Shown here in pieces: positions 8,796 through 18,722 of a stretch of 64,000 nt of DNA. The DNA lies in contig NZ_QPHM01000001.1 of assembly GCF_003336245.1 (NCBI RefSeq), positions 1,116,001-1,180,000 of the forward strand, given 5' to 3'. The position numbers and the translations under genes are program-made. Each line of letters opens with the position of its first letter. Position 1 is the first letter of the stretch. The notes under the pieces were generated by a model. The model did not search any database. It worked only from the letters and a program-made list of their open reading frames with translations, and was not told the DNA's origin. Source of the stretch: Haloplanus salinus (lineage in GTDB: Archaea > Halobacteriota > Halobacteria > Halobacteriales > Haloferacaceae).

Positions 8796-9491
8796 TCACC
8801 TGCCGCCGTCGGCCGCAAGCTCGATGTCGCCGGACTCCTCACTGCCGTCTTCGGCCTCCTTCTCCTCGGCTTCCTTTTTGGCCTTGATCTTCTTCAGGCG
8901 GAAGATTTCCTCGCGCTCCTGCTCCTCTAGCTTCTGCTCGATATACTCCTTGTTCTCGTGGAGGTCGGGCAGGAGCTTGAACTCCAGCGCGTTGACGCGG
9001 CGCTTGGTCGTCTCGATCTCGGTCAGCATCTTCTTCATCGCCGTCTCCACCTCGGCGGCGAGGATGATGGATTCGAGGAGCTCCTCGTAGGCGTCGGCGG
9101 CCTCGTCGATGCGGCCCGACGATCCGAGCAGGCCGTAGCCGCGCTGATCGAGGCTCTTCCTGACGCGGGAGGACTCGATCTGTGGGACGACCACGCCCAT
9201 GATGTTCTTCGACTGGGTGGTGATCTCGGGGTGTTCTTTCAGCGCAGCGGCGGCGCCGCGGACGGCAACGTCGCCTTCCATCGCCCGCGCCATGTTGATC
9301 TTGCGCTGTGCCGTCCGGTAGTTCTCGTCTAAGTCCGCGCGGATGTCCTGGGCCTGATCCAGGATGTCCATGAACTCCATGATGAGGCCGTCGCGTTTCT
9401 GTTCCAGCGTGTCGTGACCCCGCTCGGAGAGTTCGATCCGATCCTCGATCGCCATGAGGTTCTTGCGGGTGGGTTTGACGTCCTCGGCCAT
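8796..9491 (-). CDS. atpD: A-type ATP synthase subunit D (central stalk)
   Basis: This is the rotor shaft of the archaeal A1Ao ATP synthase, which links the rotating c-ring to the A3B3 head. The long helical hairpin is typical: [20 protein letters not shown] at the N-terminus and [18 protein letters not shown] near residue 165, followed by an acidic/lysine-rich C-terminal tail. The ATG at 9491 is chosen over a GTG 6 nt upstream. Its usual neighbour atpB is 4.7 kb away; bat, bop2, crtY and brp lie between them on the same strand. It may therefore need its own promoter or read-through from brp (34 nt upstream). Confidence 0.95.
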   Translation of the reverse strand: MAEDVKPTRKNLMAIEDRIELSERGHDTLEQKRDGLIMEFMDILDQAQDIRADLDENYRTAQRKINMARAMEGDVAVRGAAAALKEHPEITTQSKNIMGVVVPQIESSRVRKSLDQRGYGLLGSSGRIDEAADAYEELLESIILAAEVETAMKKMLTEIETTKRRVNALEFKLLPDLHENKEYIEQKLEEQEREEIFRLKKIKAKKEAEEKEAEDGSEESGDIELAADGGR

Positions 9492-9525
9492 TGACACAGC
9501 GTTGTGGACCGAGCCGCTTATGCTT

Positions 9526-10584
9526 TTACTGTTTCCGCCCCAAGCCGGCGCCTTCGACCCGATCCATCCACGTCACGATCGCGACGTGTGGAAGAGTCAA
9601 CACGGCGATGAAGACCAGATACAGTGCGGCCAGGACGCGGGGATCGGTGTCGACGCCAGCGACGACGCCGACCGCGACGAGCGTGACGACGGAGACGGCT
9701 GTCAGCGGCGCCGCGTCCCGTCCCGTCCGGGCCAGCGCCGCGAGCGTGCCCCGCGCTCGAAACGCCGCGCGGGCGCCGTCGTCGACACCCATCAACCGGC
9801 CGACGTGTCGGAGCGAGTGCCACACGCAGAAGTAGACGCCGATGGCGACCAGGGGCGGAACGACGAGGAAGTACGCCCACAGGAGGAGCGTCTCGGCGGC
9901 GTCGAGTCGCCACGCCGCATCGTCGCGATAGCCCGCCGCGAGCGTCGCGACGGTCACACCCGCGAAGGCCGCTCCGAGCACCACGCGCGTGTCGGGAGCG
10001 ACGAGCCACACCGCACCGAGGTCCCGGCCGAACAGCGCCACCCACGCGTCGACGACGTCCCGGTATCGCTCCGGATACCGCAGGAGCGGCACGAGCATCG
10101 GAAGCCCCCCGCGGACGACCACCGTCCCCACGCGCACGCCCACGCCGCGGAGGTGAGAACTCCCCAGTGCGTCCAGCGCGTACAGGTCACCCTGTCCCCA
10201 GTGGAGCCACGTCAGCGCGACGAAAAGCACCGCGGACGCGACGGGCGCCACGATCCACAGCGCGGCGTAGACGCCGCCGATCACGAGGTACGCGAGGCCG
10301 ACGGCGGCCATCGACCGGGGCGTCGTCGGCCGGCCGGCAGCGCGGGTCGGCGCGAGGTGGTCGACGGCGCCGTGTGGGAGGCCGAAGAGGAGCAGGCTCG
10401 CCGCGAGGGGGAGGTAACGAAGCCACGGCGGGATAGGGAGGGGACCGACCGCGGTGGCGACGAGCGACCCTCCGCCGACGGCGGCGACGGCGACCCACGC
10501 GGGACGACAGCCGACCGCACGGACGAGCGCCGCGAGTTCGGCGTCGTGGCCGGGGGCGGCCGTCCCGCGTGCGGTCCGGGTCAT
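9526..10584 (-). CDS. brp: Beta-carotene 15,15'-dioxygenase, Brp/Blh family
   Basis: An integral-membrane iron enzyme that cleaves beta-carotene into two retinals, the opsin chromophore. The 352 residues contain the family's histidine motifs: [11 protein letters not shown] near 67, [10 protein letters not shown] near 125, [10 protein letters not shown] near 255 and [12 protein letters not shown] near the C-terminus. About eight membrane helices alternate with these. The start codon directly abuts the stop of the lycopene cyclase gene (10584/10585), so the two are one translational unit. It sits 34 nt upstream of atpD. Halobacterium Brp is encoded near bop and bat, so the link to opsin production is well supported. 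Confidence 0.93.
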   Translation of the reverse strand: MTRTARGTAAPGHDAELAALVRAVGCRPAWVAVAAVGGGSLVATAVGPLPIPPWLRYLPLAASLLLFGLPHGAVDHLAPTRAAGRPTTPRSMAAVGLAYLVIGGVYAALWIVAPVASAVLFVALTWLHWGQGDLYALDALGSSHLRGVGVRVGTVVVRGGLPMLVPLLRYPERYRDVVDAWVALFGRDLGAVWLVAPDTRVVLGAAFAGVTVATLAAGYRDDAAWRLDAAETLLLWAYFLVVPPLVAIGVYFCVWHSLRHVGRLMGVDDGARAAFRARGTLAALARTGRDAAPLTAVSVVTLVAVGVVAGVDTDPRVLAALYLVFIAVLTLPHVAIVTWMDRVEGAGLGRKQ

Positions 10585-11400
10585 CTACGGCGCGTCTGTC
10601 TCGGGGTCCACGCCGGCCGGGACGCGGGCGTCCGTCGCCTCCCGACCGTCCGTCCACCACCGGTCCAACACCCACCGGTAGAGGATCAGTCCCTGCACGA
10701 CGAAGAGGTTCGTCACGAGGAAGAAGGTGGCCTCCTCGACCGGAAGTCCGGCGACGGTGAGGCCGGTCGTGTACCGCTCCGAGAGGATCCAGATGCCGTA
10801 TTCGATGGCGATGCGGTCGGCGACGCAGAGATACGTCGTGGGGACGAGCATCCCGAACGCGACGAGCCGTCGCCGTGCCCAGAGCTGTGGCGCGCCGACC
10901 GCCCACTGGAGCGCCAGCACCGGCGCCGCCCAGGCCGTGATCGCCCCGAGGTAGAACGTGGCGTCGCTGCCGAGCATCGTCCAGCCGACGACGCCGAGGA
11001 CGACGGCAAGGCCCGTCGCGACGACCCGCAACAGAACCGGCCGCGCGACCGACGGCCACTCGGTCGGGAGGGAGAGATGCGAGAGCCAGAGCGCCGTCAA
11101 CCACGGTTGAACGAGGATGAAGAGATACTCCTCGATCGGCGCGTGCCAGAGGGTCACGAGCGTGCTTCCGTCGCCGTACCACCAGACGCCGGTAGCGATG
11201 AGGTAGTTGTCCCACGGCGTCGTGTACACCAGCGCGATGACGGTGATGATGGCGACGCCCGTCCAGTACGTCCGGCCGGTGCCGAGCGGACGGACGGCGG
11301 CGCTCATCTGCGCACGGCTCACGAACGCCGTCGCGACCATGAGCATCACGGCCGGGAGCAGGAACGCCAGGTGAAACTGCAGGTATGTAGGGCCGGTCAT
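10585..11400 (-). CDS. crtY: Lycopene beta-cyclase, fused CrtYc-CrtYd type
   Basis: A 271-residue membrane enzyme that closes the beta-ionone rings of lycopene to give beta-carotene, the substrate of Brp. It contains two copies of the heterodimeric-cyclase domain in tandem. The first has TTPWDNYLI and APIEEYLFI (about residues 60-95), the second LPVEEATFFLVTNLF near 225. The paired P-x-E-E motifs are diagnostic. About seven helices are predicted. The gene abuts brp. The 195-bp gap from bop2 holds an AT-rich box (CATATTTAG, about 11453-11464, minus strand) but no ACTAGT element, so light control may come through read-through from bop2 or by another factor. Confidence 0.93.
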   Translation of the reverse strand: MTGPTYLQFHLAFLLPAVMLMVATAFVSRAQMSAAVRPLGTGRTYWTGVAIITVIALVYTTPWDNYLIATGVWWYGDGSTLVTLWHAPIEEYLFILVQPWLTALWLSHLSLPTEWPSVARPVLLRVVATGLAVVLGVVGWTMLGSDATFYLGAITAWAAPVLALQWAVGAPQLWARRRLVAFGMLVPTTYLCVADRIAIEYGIWILSERYTTGLTVAGLPVEEATFFLVTNLFVVQGLILYRWVLDRWWTDGREATDARVPAGVDPETDAP

Positions 11401-11595
11401 AGGTGTCTTCGTATCGGGCCGCCGGGTAGTCGTACGGCTGTACGCCGGTTCCCCCTAAATATGCTCGGATCGTAGTATCACGAACGGGAACGTCGGCGTC
11501 CCGTCCGGCGTCGGTGGAACGACCCGCCTCACGGGGGCGTCGTCAGGGGGTCGCGCCGGACCGTTTCGGCGGACGCCTCCGGACGGAACTCCCTC

Positions 11596-12345
11596 TCAGT
11601 CGTCGGCCGGTTCGGCCGCGGCCGACGCCGAGCCCGCCGCGTCGAGCACCTCGCGGCTCGACAGCAGGATGATACCGAACCCGACTTTCGCGACCAGGTC
11701 CAGCACCATGAAGCCGGCCGTCTCGATGTACAGCGAGATGACGCCGAGCCCCTCGGTGCCGACGACCCACCACACGGGGTAGACCAGCCAGACGACCACG
11801 ATCAGGGTCCGGAGCGTGCTGAACGTCGACGCCGCGTCACCCGAGAGCCGGCTGGCCTTCTCGTCGAGCGAGCCGTACAGCATGTACAGCAGGACGAGCA
11901 GGAAGCCGGTCGAGACGCCCCACCAGGCCAGCCGCCGCGCGCCCTCAGTGAGCACGCCGGGGCCGGCCGAGAGCGTCGCCACAACGCCCGTACCGATCAT
12001 GAGCATGTCCAGACCGACGAGCGACGACAGCTCGTTCCGGCTCGCCCCGGCCAGCAGGCCGAGGTCGATCAACAGCAACGGCGTGGTGAAAAACCAGTCC
12101 GTGTACCGTGCCCAGTAGATCGGTAGCTCCTCGCCACCGACCGTCACCATCGTTAAACCGAAGCCAAGCGCCATCGCGAGATAGTTCACGAACGCGATGG
12201 CGGTGATGAATATGGTGACGATGTAGAACTCCTGTCGCCGTTCGTTCGTTTCGCCCCAGCCCCTGGCGATGAAGTACAGCATCCCCAGGAACATGCCGAG
12301 CGTGCCGATCCAAAGCCAAATGCCCTCGCTACCAGGTTGTGGCAT
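11596..12345 (-). CDS. bop: Bacteriorhodopsin, light-driven proton pump (copy 2)
   Basis: A second seven-helix opsin (249 aa) distinct from copy 1. It starts [17 protein letters not shown] at the ATG at 12345. Asp83 (BR Asp85), Asp94 (Asp96), Asp113 (Asp115), Glu198 and Glu208 (release) and Lys220 (Schiff base) are all present, so a proton pump is predicted. The retinal-pocket segment [16 protein letters not shown] differs from copy 1 at two sites (Thr for Ala beside the acceptor Asp, Phe for Leu), which may shift colour or kinetics. No transducer gene is adjacent, which argues against a sensory role. It lies 56 bp after bat on the same strand and has its own activator element in that gap. 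Confidence 0.94.
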   Translation of the reverse strand: MPQPGSEGIWLWIGTLGMFLGMLYFIARGWGETNERRQEFYIVTIFITAIAFVNYLAMALGFGLTMVTVGGEELPIYWARYTDWFFTTPLLLIDLGLLAGASRNELSSLVGLDMLMIGTGVVATLSAGPGVLTEGARRLAWWGVSTGFLLVLLYMLYGSLDEKASRLSGDAASTFSTLRTLIVVVWLVYPVWWVVGTEGLGVISLYIETAGFMVLDLVAKVGFGIILLSSREVLDAAGSASAAAEPADD

Positions 12346-12370
12346 AATGCAGGCAATATTTGACGGTCAC

Positions 12371-12402
12371 TTAGCCTAAGCGGCGTCCCCAACTAGTTCG
12401 GT
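12371..12402 (-). promoter_or_regulatory. bop2 promoter with Bat-type upstream activator
   Basis: On the minus strand CCGAACTAGTTGGGG (core ACTAGT at 12392-12397) lies at the very end of bat. A weak TATA-like CTTAGGCTAA at 12371-12380 is 26-35 nt before the ATG at 12345. The core-to-ATG distance (about 50 nt) equals that of bop1 if bop1 starts at 7626. Confidence 0.7.
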
Positions 12403-14060
12403 TATCGGTCCAGAATCGCCCCGATGAGTTTCCGCTGGGCCGCACGCAGGTGTTCGTGGAACGTCGAGCGACAGACGTCCATCGCCTCGGCGAGGTCGTC
12501 GCCGGTCGCCTCGTGTGGCCACTCGAAGAACCCGCCGGTGTACGCCCGCACTAGCGCCGCATACTGCCGATCGGTCAACTCCTCGCGTAGGCGTGAGACG
12601 AACTCCTGTCGCGTCTCTGTCCGCTCGCTGCTCTGACGGTAGCTGGCAAGCTCGCTGCTCTCGAATCGCTCCATCACCCCGTCCGCCAGCGACCGTGCCA
12701 GCGACTCACGGGCCACCTCGACGGTGAACCGTGCGATGCTGTGCTCGGCCGTCACGTCGCGGAGCTCTGCCCCGTGATCGGCGAGCAGCGTCCGGAGCTC
12801 CGTGTCCGCGACCGACAGTTCGACGAGACAGCCCTCGTCGCCCTCGAAGAGTACGGCGTGTAGCTCGATACCCGTTTCGGCGGCCGCTGCCCGCACCGAC
12901 TCGCCAGTCCCGTCCGACAGTTCGAAGAGGCTCGTCGGCCGGTCGCGGTCGGCGACGCTCCCCCGGTAAGCCAGTCGACAGTCGAGTTCCTTGGCCAGGT
13001 CGACCAGCGGGTGGCTCATCACGGTGAACTGTAGTTCCACCGTATCCTCGCCCCGCAGCGTCCGCTGGCTTTCGAGCGTGTTGATCCCCGTCGCGACTGC
13101 TCGTCCGAGCGCCGTCAGGACGACACGCTCGTGTTCGTCGAACTCGCTGTTGTTCTCGGCGTACACCCCCACGACACCGTACACCGCGTCCCCATAGTGG
13201 AGCGGGACCGCCGCCACGGGCACCGTCCCGTCGGCACACGAACGGATCGTCACGTCACGATCGGTGATCGACCGCGCGACGGCCGAACCGAGGACGCCGT
13301 CGCCGCCTTCCTCGACGGCAATCGACTCCGGGGCGGTTCCGTCGTCGCTCCCGGCCCACCCCGCGGCCGCCTGTCGGACCACCGCCTCCGACGCGGGCTC
13401 GTAGCTTCCGATCCACGCCCCCGCGTACGTCCCCGCCAAGCCGTCGACGACGCGCCGCTCGAGTTCCGACCGCGAGCGGGCCTCGGCGACCCCGCTCGTG
13501 ACCTCCGCGACGACGCCATTGAGTCGCTCCAGCAGGTGCTCCTGTGCCGCCCGCTCCCGTTCGATCCGCGCCGCGCGGCGGGCCGCCGCCCGCTCCGCTC
13601 GCTTCCGTCGCGTCACGTCCTGTTGAAAGCCGACGTAGTACGCCACGTCCCCATCCTCGTCGTGGAGCGGCGCGATGGTCACCTCGTTCCAGAACATCTC
13701 GCCGTCACGGCGGTAGTTCCGGAGTTCGACGGTCGTCGCCGCCCCGTTCTCGATGGCTGCACGCATCTCCGCGACGGGCTCCGCGCGGGTCGTCTCGCCC
13801 TGCAGGAACCGACAGTTGCGCCCGACAGCGTACTCCGGCGGATATCCAGTAATGCGCTCGAACGCAGCGTTCGCGTACACGAGCGGCATATCCGGCTCCG
13901 TCGCGTCCGCGACGGTGATCCCCACCGGCGCCTCGTCCATCGCCCGCGTCTTCAGCGCCTCGTCGACGGCGTCGGCACTGGCCGCAGTTACCATCCCATC
14001 CGTCCCGTCCATGGCAGCAACGGGACGGTCGTCGGCCGTTGAATCTGACCCCCTCGACAT
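12402..14060 (-). CDS. bat: Bat: LOV/PAS-GAF-HTH activator of opsin genes
   Basis: This 552-residue regulator has a PAS domain at about residues 36-155, a GAF domain at about 185-330 and a C-terminal bat-type HTH (LTDRQYAALVRAYTGGFFEW onward, about 490-550). The order matches Halobacterium Bat, which activates bop, brp and crtB1 through the bop UAS. The PAS domain carries the LOV signature GRNCRFLQ (photoactive Cys83) and the flavin-contact residues in NYRRDG, FWN and GFQQDVT, so blue-light sensing via FMN is likely. The gene is 110 bp downstream of atpB and 56 bp upstream of bop2. An AT-rich box (TTTTTAAAC, minus strand, near 14114-14123) may drive it. Confidence 0.94.
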   Translation of the reverse strand: MSRGSDSTADDRPVAAMDGTDGMVTAASADAVDEALKTRAMDEAPVGITVADATEPDMPLVYANAAFERITGYPPEYAVGRNCRFLQGETTRAEPVAEMRAAIENGAATTVELRNYRRDGEMFWNEVTIAPLHDEDGDVAYYVGFQQDVTRRKRAERAAARRAARIERERAAQEHLLERLNGVVAEVTSGVAEARSRSELERRVVDGLAGTYAGAWIGSYEPASEAVVRQAAAGWAGSDDGTAPESIAVEEGGDGVLGSAVARSITDRDVTIRSCADGTVPVAAVPLHYGDAVYGVVGVYAENNSEFDEHERVVLTALGRAVATGINTLESQRTLRGEDTVELQFTVMSHPLVDLAKELDCRLAYRGSVADRDRPTSLFELSDGTGESVRAAAAETGIELHAVLFEGDEGCLVELSVADTELRTLLADHGAELRDVTAEHSIARFTVEVARESLARSLADGVMERFESSELASYRQSSERTETRQEFVSRLREELTDRQYAALVRAYTGGFFEWPHEATGDDLAEAMDVCRSTFHEHLRAAQRKLIGAILDR

Positions 14061-14170
14061 AGGCTTGTAGTGGGGATACGGGGTAAAATTATTACTGATG
14101 CCCGATAACCCAGTTTAAAAACGTAACCGAGCGCACGATTTTTTGCCGCGGTGCGAAGATTCCGACGCGA

Positions 14171-15580
14171 TCAGTCCGCGGTCGCTTCCTCTTCGACCGC
14201 GTCCTCGCGGTAGTAGTCCGCGATGAACTCCTCGTCGATGCGGTTGAGCTCCTCTCTCGGGAGGTTCGAGAGGAGGTCCCAGCCGATGTCGAGGGTCTCG
14301 TCGATGTCGCGGTTCGTGTCGAAGCCCTGGTCGACGAACTCGCTCTCGAACTCGTCGGCGAAGTCGAGATACTTGTTGTCCCGGTCGCTCAGGGCCTCGC
14401 GACCGACGATGTTCACCAGGTCGCGCAGGTCCTCACCCTCCGCGTACGCGGCGTACATCTGGTCGGACACGTCGGCGTGATCCTCGCGGGTGAGCCCTTC
14501 GCCGATCCCGTCGTCCATCAGGCGCGACAGGGACGGGAGCACGTTGACCGGGGGCTGGACGCCCTGACTGTTGAGGTCGCGGTCGACGTAGATCTGCCCC
14601 TCGGTGATGTAGCCCGTCAGGTCCGGGATCGGGTGCGTGTCGTCGTCGCCGGGCATCGTCAGGATCGGAATCTGGGTGACGGAGCCGTCCCGTCCCTGGA
14701 TCCGACCGGCGCGCTCGTAGAGCTGGGCCAGGTCGGTGTACATGTAGCCGGGGTAGCCACGGCGACCCGGCACCTCCTCGCGTGCGGCGCCGATCTCGCG
14801 GAGCGCCTCGCAGTAGTTGGTCATGTCCGTCAGGATCACCAGCACGTGGTAATCCTTCTCGAACGCCAGATACTCCGCGGTCGTCAGTGCCATCCGCGGG
14901 GTGACCGTCCGCTCGACGGCGGGGTCGTCCGCGAGGTTCATGAAGACGACGGAGCGTTCCAACGCGCCGGTGCGCTCGAAGTCGTCCATGAACTCGTTGG
15001 CCTCCTCGGCCGTGATACCCATCGCGCCGAAGATGACGGCGAACTCTGAGCCGTCACCCTCTTCCTCTTCCTCGGGCACGCTCGCCTGTCGCGCAATCTG
15101 GAGCGCAAGCTCGTTGTGCGGCAGGCCGGAGCCGGAGAAGATGGGGAGCTTCTGCCCGCGGACGAGCGTGTTCATGCCGTCGATGGCGGAGACGCCGGTC
15201 TGGATGAACTCCTCGGGGTACTCGCGGGCGTAGGGGTTGATCGCCGCGCCGACGATGTCCTCGCGCTTCTCGGGTTCGATTGCCGGGCCGTCGTCGATGG
15301 GTTCGCCGGATCCCGAGAGGACGCGACCGAGGAGGTCCTCGGTCAGCTTCATCTTCAGCGTCTCGCCCTGGAAGCGGACGAACGCGTTCTTGTCGATACC
15401 CGAGGTGCCTTCGAACACCTGGATGGCGACGAGGCCGTCCTCGGATTCGAGCACCTGCCCCCGGCGGATCTCGCCGTCGGCGGTCTCGATTTCCACCATC
15501 TCGTCGTAGCCGATGGGTTTGTCGACCTCGGCGAACACCAGCGGGCCGCTGATCTCGGTGATCGTCTTGTACTCTTTCAT
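14171..15580 (-). CDS. atpB: A-type ATP synthase subunit B
   Basis: The non-catalytic subunit of the A3B3 hexamer, 469 residues, normal length. It starts [16 protein letters not shown] with the N-terminal beta-barrel. The place of the Walker A reads [10 protein letters not shown], as expected for the B subunit, which binds but does not hydrolyse nucleotide. The C-terminus is the usual helical domain ending in an acidic tail. One nucleotide separates it from atpA. In the order I know from other haloarchaea atpD follows directly. Here the opsin module follows instead. Confidence 0.97.
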   Translation of the reverse strand: MKEYKTITEISGPLVFAEVDKPIGYDEMVEIETADGEIRRGQVLESEDGLVAIQVFEGTSGIDKNAFVRFQGETLKMKLTEDLLGRVLSGSGEPIDDGPAIEPEKREDIVGAAINPYAREYPEEFIQTGVSAIDGMNTLVRGQKLPIFSGSGLPHNELALQIARQASVPEEEEEGDGSEFAVIFGAMGITAEEANEFMDDFERTGALERSVVFMNLADDPAVERTVTPRMALTTAEYLAFEKDYHVLVILTDMTNYCEALREIGAAREEVPGRRGYPGYMYTDLAQLYERAGRIQGRDGSVTQIPILTMPGDDDTHPIPDLTGYITEGQIYVDRDLNSQGVQPPVNVLPSLSRLMDDGIGEGLTREDHADVSDQMYAAYAEGEDLRDLVNIVGREALSDRDNKYLDFADEFESEFVDQGFDTNRDIDETLDIGWDLLSNLPREELNRIDEEFIADYYREDAVEEEATAD

Positions 15581-15581
15581 C

Positions 15582-17351
15582 TCAGTACAGCTCCCGAATC
15601 TGCTCGGTGATTTCGTCTTTCAGTTCGTCCATGTACGCCTCGTAGTCCTCCTGGACGCCGATGCGGTTGATGCGCGGCAGGGCGTCGACGGCCGTGATCT
15701 CCTCGACGGGGACGCCGGCTTCGAGCGCGTCGAACGCCTCGTCGTTGAACGTCTTGATCGTCGTGAGGATGAGGTACGTCTTGTCGGGTTCGCAGTAGGT
15801 GTCGACGTCGTGGAACGCGTTCTGCTGGAGCCACGCCTCGCGGATGTACCGTGCGACTTCGAGGGTGAGCTGCTGGTCCTCCGGCAGCGCGTCCTTGCCG
15901 ACGAGCTGGACGATTTCCTGCAGTTCGCCCTCCTCGTCGAGGGTGTCGACCGCCCACTGTCGAACCTCCGGGAAGTCCTCCGCGACGTTGTCCACGAACC
16001 ACGGGTCGAGCTGATCCCGGTAGAGGGAGTAGGACTCGTTCCAGTTGATCGAGGGGAAGTGCCGGCGCTCGGCCAGGTCGGCGTCGAGCGCCCAGAAACA
16101 TTTGACGATGCGGAGCGTGTTCTGGGTCACCGGCTCGGAGAAGTCGCCGCCGGGCGGCGACACGGCCCCGACGACCGAAATCGAGCCTTCGGTGTCGTTG
16201 ATGTTCTCGAAGTAGCCCGCACGCTCGTAGAACTGGGAGAGCCGCGCCGCGAGGTAGGCCGGGTAGCCCTCCTCGCCGGGCATCTCCTCCAGGCGCGAGG
16301 AAATCTCGCGCATGGCCTCGGCCCACCGCGAGGTGGAGTCGGCCATCAGCGCCACGTCGTACCCCATGTCGCGGTAGTACTCCGCGATGGTGATGCCGGT
16401 GTAGACGCAGGATTCACGCGCCGCAACGGGCATGTTCGACGTGTTGGCGATGAGCGTCGTCCGGGCCATCAGCGGGTTCCCGGTCTGCGGGTCGGGCAGT
16501 TCCGGGAAGTCCTCGATGACCTCCGTCATCTCGTTGCCGCGCTCGCCACAGCCGATGTAGACGACGATGTCCGCGTCGGACCACTTCGCCAACTGCTGTT
16601 GGGTGACGGTCTTCCCCGAGCCGAAGGGACCCGGAATCGCCGCCGTGCCGCCCTTGGCGATGGGGAACAGGCCGTCCTGCACCCGCTGGCCGGTCAGGAG
16701 CGGCTCCGTGGGCGTCTGCTTCTCGCCGGCGGGGCGTGCCTCGCGGACCGGCCACTCCTGGCGCATCCGGATCTCCTCGCCGTTGTCGAGTTCGGCCACC
16801 GTCTCGTCGACGGTGAACTCGCCGTCTTCGACGGAGACGACTTCCGCCGTCTCGCCCTCGTCGAGGGCGTCCGGCGGAACGAGCACCTTGTGCTCGATGG
16901 TCACCGTCTCGGGGACGGTGCCGATGATGTCGCCGCGGCCCACCTCGTCGCCCTCCTCTGCCTCCGGGGTGAACTCCCACTCCTTTTCGAGGTCGATGCC
17001 CGGTGCGTCGACCCCACGGTCGAGGAACGCGCTGTTCATCTTGCTCTCGAGCACGTCGAGCGGGCGCTGGACGCCGTCGTAGATGGTGTCCAGCAGTCCC
17101 GGCCCGAGGTCGACGGTCAGCGGGTTGCCCGTGTTCTCGACGGGTTCGCCCGGACCGACGCCCGAGGTCTCTTCGTACACTTGGATGGTCGTCACGTCGC
17201 CCTCGATCTCGATGACTTCGCCCATCAGCCCTTCGTCGCCCACGTAGACGACGTCGTTCATTCGGGCGTCGAGGTCGACGGCGGTCACGACCGGACCACT
17301 CACGCTGTCGATGATGCCGTCCTCTCGGACGGTCGTGTCTGCCTGACTCAT
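15582..17351 (-). CDS. atpA: A-type ATP synthase subunit A (catalytic)
   Basis: The catalytic subunit, 589 residues. It has the N-terminal barrel, the bulge domain specific to A/V-type subunits, Walker [14 protein letters not shown] near residue 236, and Walker [15 protein letters not shown] near 330. No intein is inserted at the P-loop, although inteins occur there in some archaea. It makes ATP from ADP and phosphate, driven by the proton-powered rotor. The start at 17351 is 1 nt after the atpF stop, so the genes are tightly coupled. Confidence 0.98.
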   Translation of the reverse strand: MSQADTTVREDGIIDSVSGPVVTAVDLDARMNDVVYVGDEGLMGEVIEIEGDVTTIQVYEETSGVGPGEPVENTGNPLTVDLGPGLLDTIYDGVQRPLDVLESKMNSAFLDRGVDAPGIDLEKEWEFTPEAEEGDEVGRGDIIGTVPETVTIEHKVLVPPDALDEGETAEVVSVEDGEFTVDETVAELDNGEEIRMRQEWPVREARPAGEKQTPTEPLLTGQRVQDGLFPIAKGGTAAIPGPFGSGKTVTQQQLAKWSDADIVVYIGCGERGNEMTEVIEDFPELPDPQTGNPLMARTTLIANTSNMPVAARESCVYTGITIAEYYRDMGYDVALMADSTSRWAEAMREISSRLEEMPGEEGYPAYLAARLSQFYERAGYFENINDTEGSISVVGAVSPPGGDFSEPVTQNTLRIVKCFWALDADLAERRHFPSINWNESYSLYRDQLDPWFVDNVAEDFPEVRQWAVDTLDEEGELQEIVQLVGKDALPEDQQLTLEVARYIREAWLQQNAFHDVDTYCEPDKTYLILTTIKTFNDEAFDALEAGVPVEEITAVDALPRINRIGVQEDYEAYMDELKDEITEQIRELY

Positions 17352-17352
17352 G

Positions 17353-17676
17353 TTAGTCTTCCTCCATCAGGTCGATACCGATGGCTCGTTTGATCTGCTC
17401 GCGCAGGCCGCCGCTGCCGGCGCCGCCGCCGAGGGTGACCAGCACCGGTTCGATGCTGCCCTCCACGGCCTCCCGGGCCTGCCGGGAGAGATGCGCCATG
17501 TCCTCGTCGTGCATCACGACGATGCCGACGTCGTCGTCGTCGAGCGTCCGCATGACGGCGTCGTCGAGCGCCTCGTCTTTCTCCTCGTCCGGTACGTTCT
17601 CGAACTTGCGTACGCCAGCGAGTCGGAAGCCCGTCGTGAAGTCGGGGCTCCCGATGACGGCGATTTCCTGGCTCAT
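17353..17676 (-). CDS. atpF: A-type ATP synthase subunit F
   Basis: A small 107-residue stalk subunit with a Rossmann-like fold. It starts [20 protein letters not shown], the conserved glycine-rich first strand of the family, and contains [14 protein letters not shown]. It binds the central stalk with subunit D and modulates coupling. It overlaps atpC by 4 nt upstream and is 1 nt from atpA downstream. Confidence 0.95.
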   Translation of the reverse strand: MSQEIAVIGSPDFTTGFRLAGVRKFENVPDEEKDEALDDAVMRTLDDDDVGIVVMHDEDMAHLSRQAREAVEGSIEPVLVTLGGGAGSGGLREQIKRAIGIDLMEED

Positions 17677-18722
17677 AGGATCACCAGTTCCTCCTCGATC
17701 TCCTCCTTGGACAGGCCGGCCTCGCGGCCGCGGGCGATGGCGCGGATGTTGTCCACCTCGCGCTCCTTCGCGAGGATGTAGGAGATGACCGGCGCCACCG
17801 ACAACGGGTGGACGAAGCCGAGCCGGTCCGAGTATTCGAGCAGCGCCGCGTCGAGCGCGCGCTCCAGCGAGATGAGGCTATCCACCCGCTCGAACTCCGC
17901 CAGCGCGTCGTCGAGGTCGTCGCCGTACGTACTCTCGCGGATCGTCGCGACGAGTTCGTCCACGTTCGACGCCAGCGCGTTCAGCTGCCCGGCGGTGAAG
18001 AGCCGACCGCCCTCGATGAAGTACTCCGAGGGGTCGACGTCGGCGCCGCTCCGGGCCAGACGGAGCGCGTTCCGGGCGTTCCGGAAGTCGATCTCCGCCT
18101 GCAGGAACTCGCGGTACGTCTCGGTCGCCTCGCCGACGACCAGGCCCGACAGGAGCTGGTCGTAGAACACGCGGTCGATCGCGTTCTCGAGCGGGACGAG
18201 CACGCCGCTCTCCTCGTAGTCGTCGAACGCCACACGGAGCGGGTCCGCGAAGGTCGTCCGGTCGAGCAGATCGATGGCCTCCTCGATGGAACCCGCGTCG
18301 AGCAGCCGGTCGAGCAGCCGGTCGTCAAGTTCGCCCGCACGGATGAGGTCCGTCTCCACGCTCTCCCGGTCCGCGCCGGAGTAGATCCCGCGCAGGACCG
18401 TCTTCACGTTCCACGCGTCGAACTTCCGGAGATACCGGGCGATCAGGTCGTAGAGGCGGCCGTCCGCCCACGCCAACAGGTCGTTGAAGTGTTTCGCCAG
18501 GTTCCGGTTCAAGCCGTACTCGATGAGGTCGACGCCCGAGTGGCGTGCGCCGAGCGCGTTGATCTCGCGCTCGTACTCCGACTCCTCCATGAAGCGAGCG
18601 ATTTCGGCCGGCCCCATGCGGACGAGCTTCCGGTAGTCGTCGTCGCTGAAGAGCGCCGACCGGCGTGACCGGACGCGGGCAGTGACGTACTCGGGGTTCG
18701 AACTGCCGGGGCTCGCGCTCAT
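17673..18722 (-). CDS. atpC: A-type ATP synthase subunit C
   Basis: This 349-residue funnel-shaped subunit (V-ATPase d homologue) connects the central stalk to the membrane c-ring. It is fully helical with the three-lobed repeat pattern, for example EYVTARVRSRRSALFSDDDY at the start and HPLSVAPVISYILAKEREVD near the end, where Glu-rich helices contact the ring. It overlaps atpE and atpF by 4 nt each, a sign of translational coupling. Confidence 0.95.
   Translation of the reverse strand: MSASPGSSNPEYVTARVRSRRSALFSDDDYRKLVRMGPAEIARFMEESEYEREINALGARHSGVDLIEYGLNRNLAKHFNDLLAWADGRLYDLIARYLRKFDAWNVKTVLRGIYSGADRESVETDLIRAGELDDRLLDRLLDAGSIEEAIDLLDRTTFADPLRVAFDDYEESGVLVPLENAIDRVFYDQLLSGLVVGEATETYREFLQAEIDFRNARNALRLARSGADVDPSEYFIEGGRLFTAGQLNALASNVDELVATIRESTYGDDLDDALAEFERVDSLISLERALDAALLEYSDRLGFVHPLSVAPVISYILAKEREVDNIRAIARGREAGLSKEEIEEELVIL

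Noticed and set aside
9454-11475. A 673-aa plus-strand frame across brp and crtY
   Set aside because: Composition is Arg/Glu/Asp-rich and repetitive, typical of antisense reading in GC-rich DNA, while the minus strand has clear enzyme motifs.
11596-12345. Reading bop2 as a sensory rhodopsin or halorhodopsin
   Set aside because: The Asp96 donor, Asp85 acceptor and both release glutamates are present and no transducer gene is adjacent. Halorhodopsin has Thr at the acceptor.
15513-17393. A 626-aa plus-strand frame across atpA
   Set aside because: Antisense shadow of a highly conserved gene; the residues show no domain.
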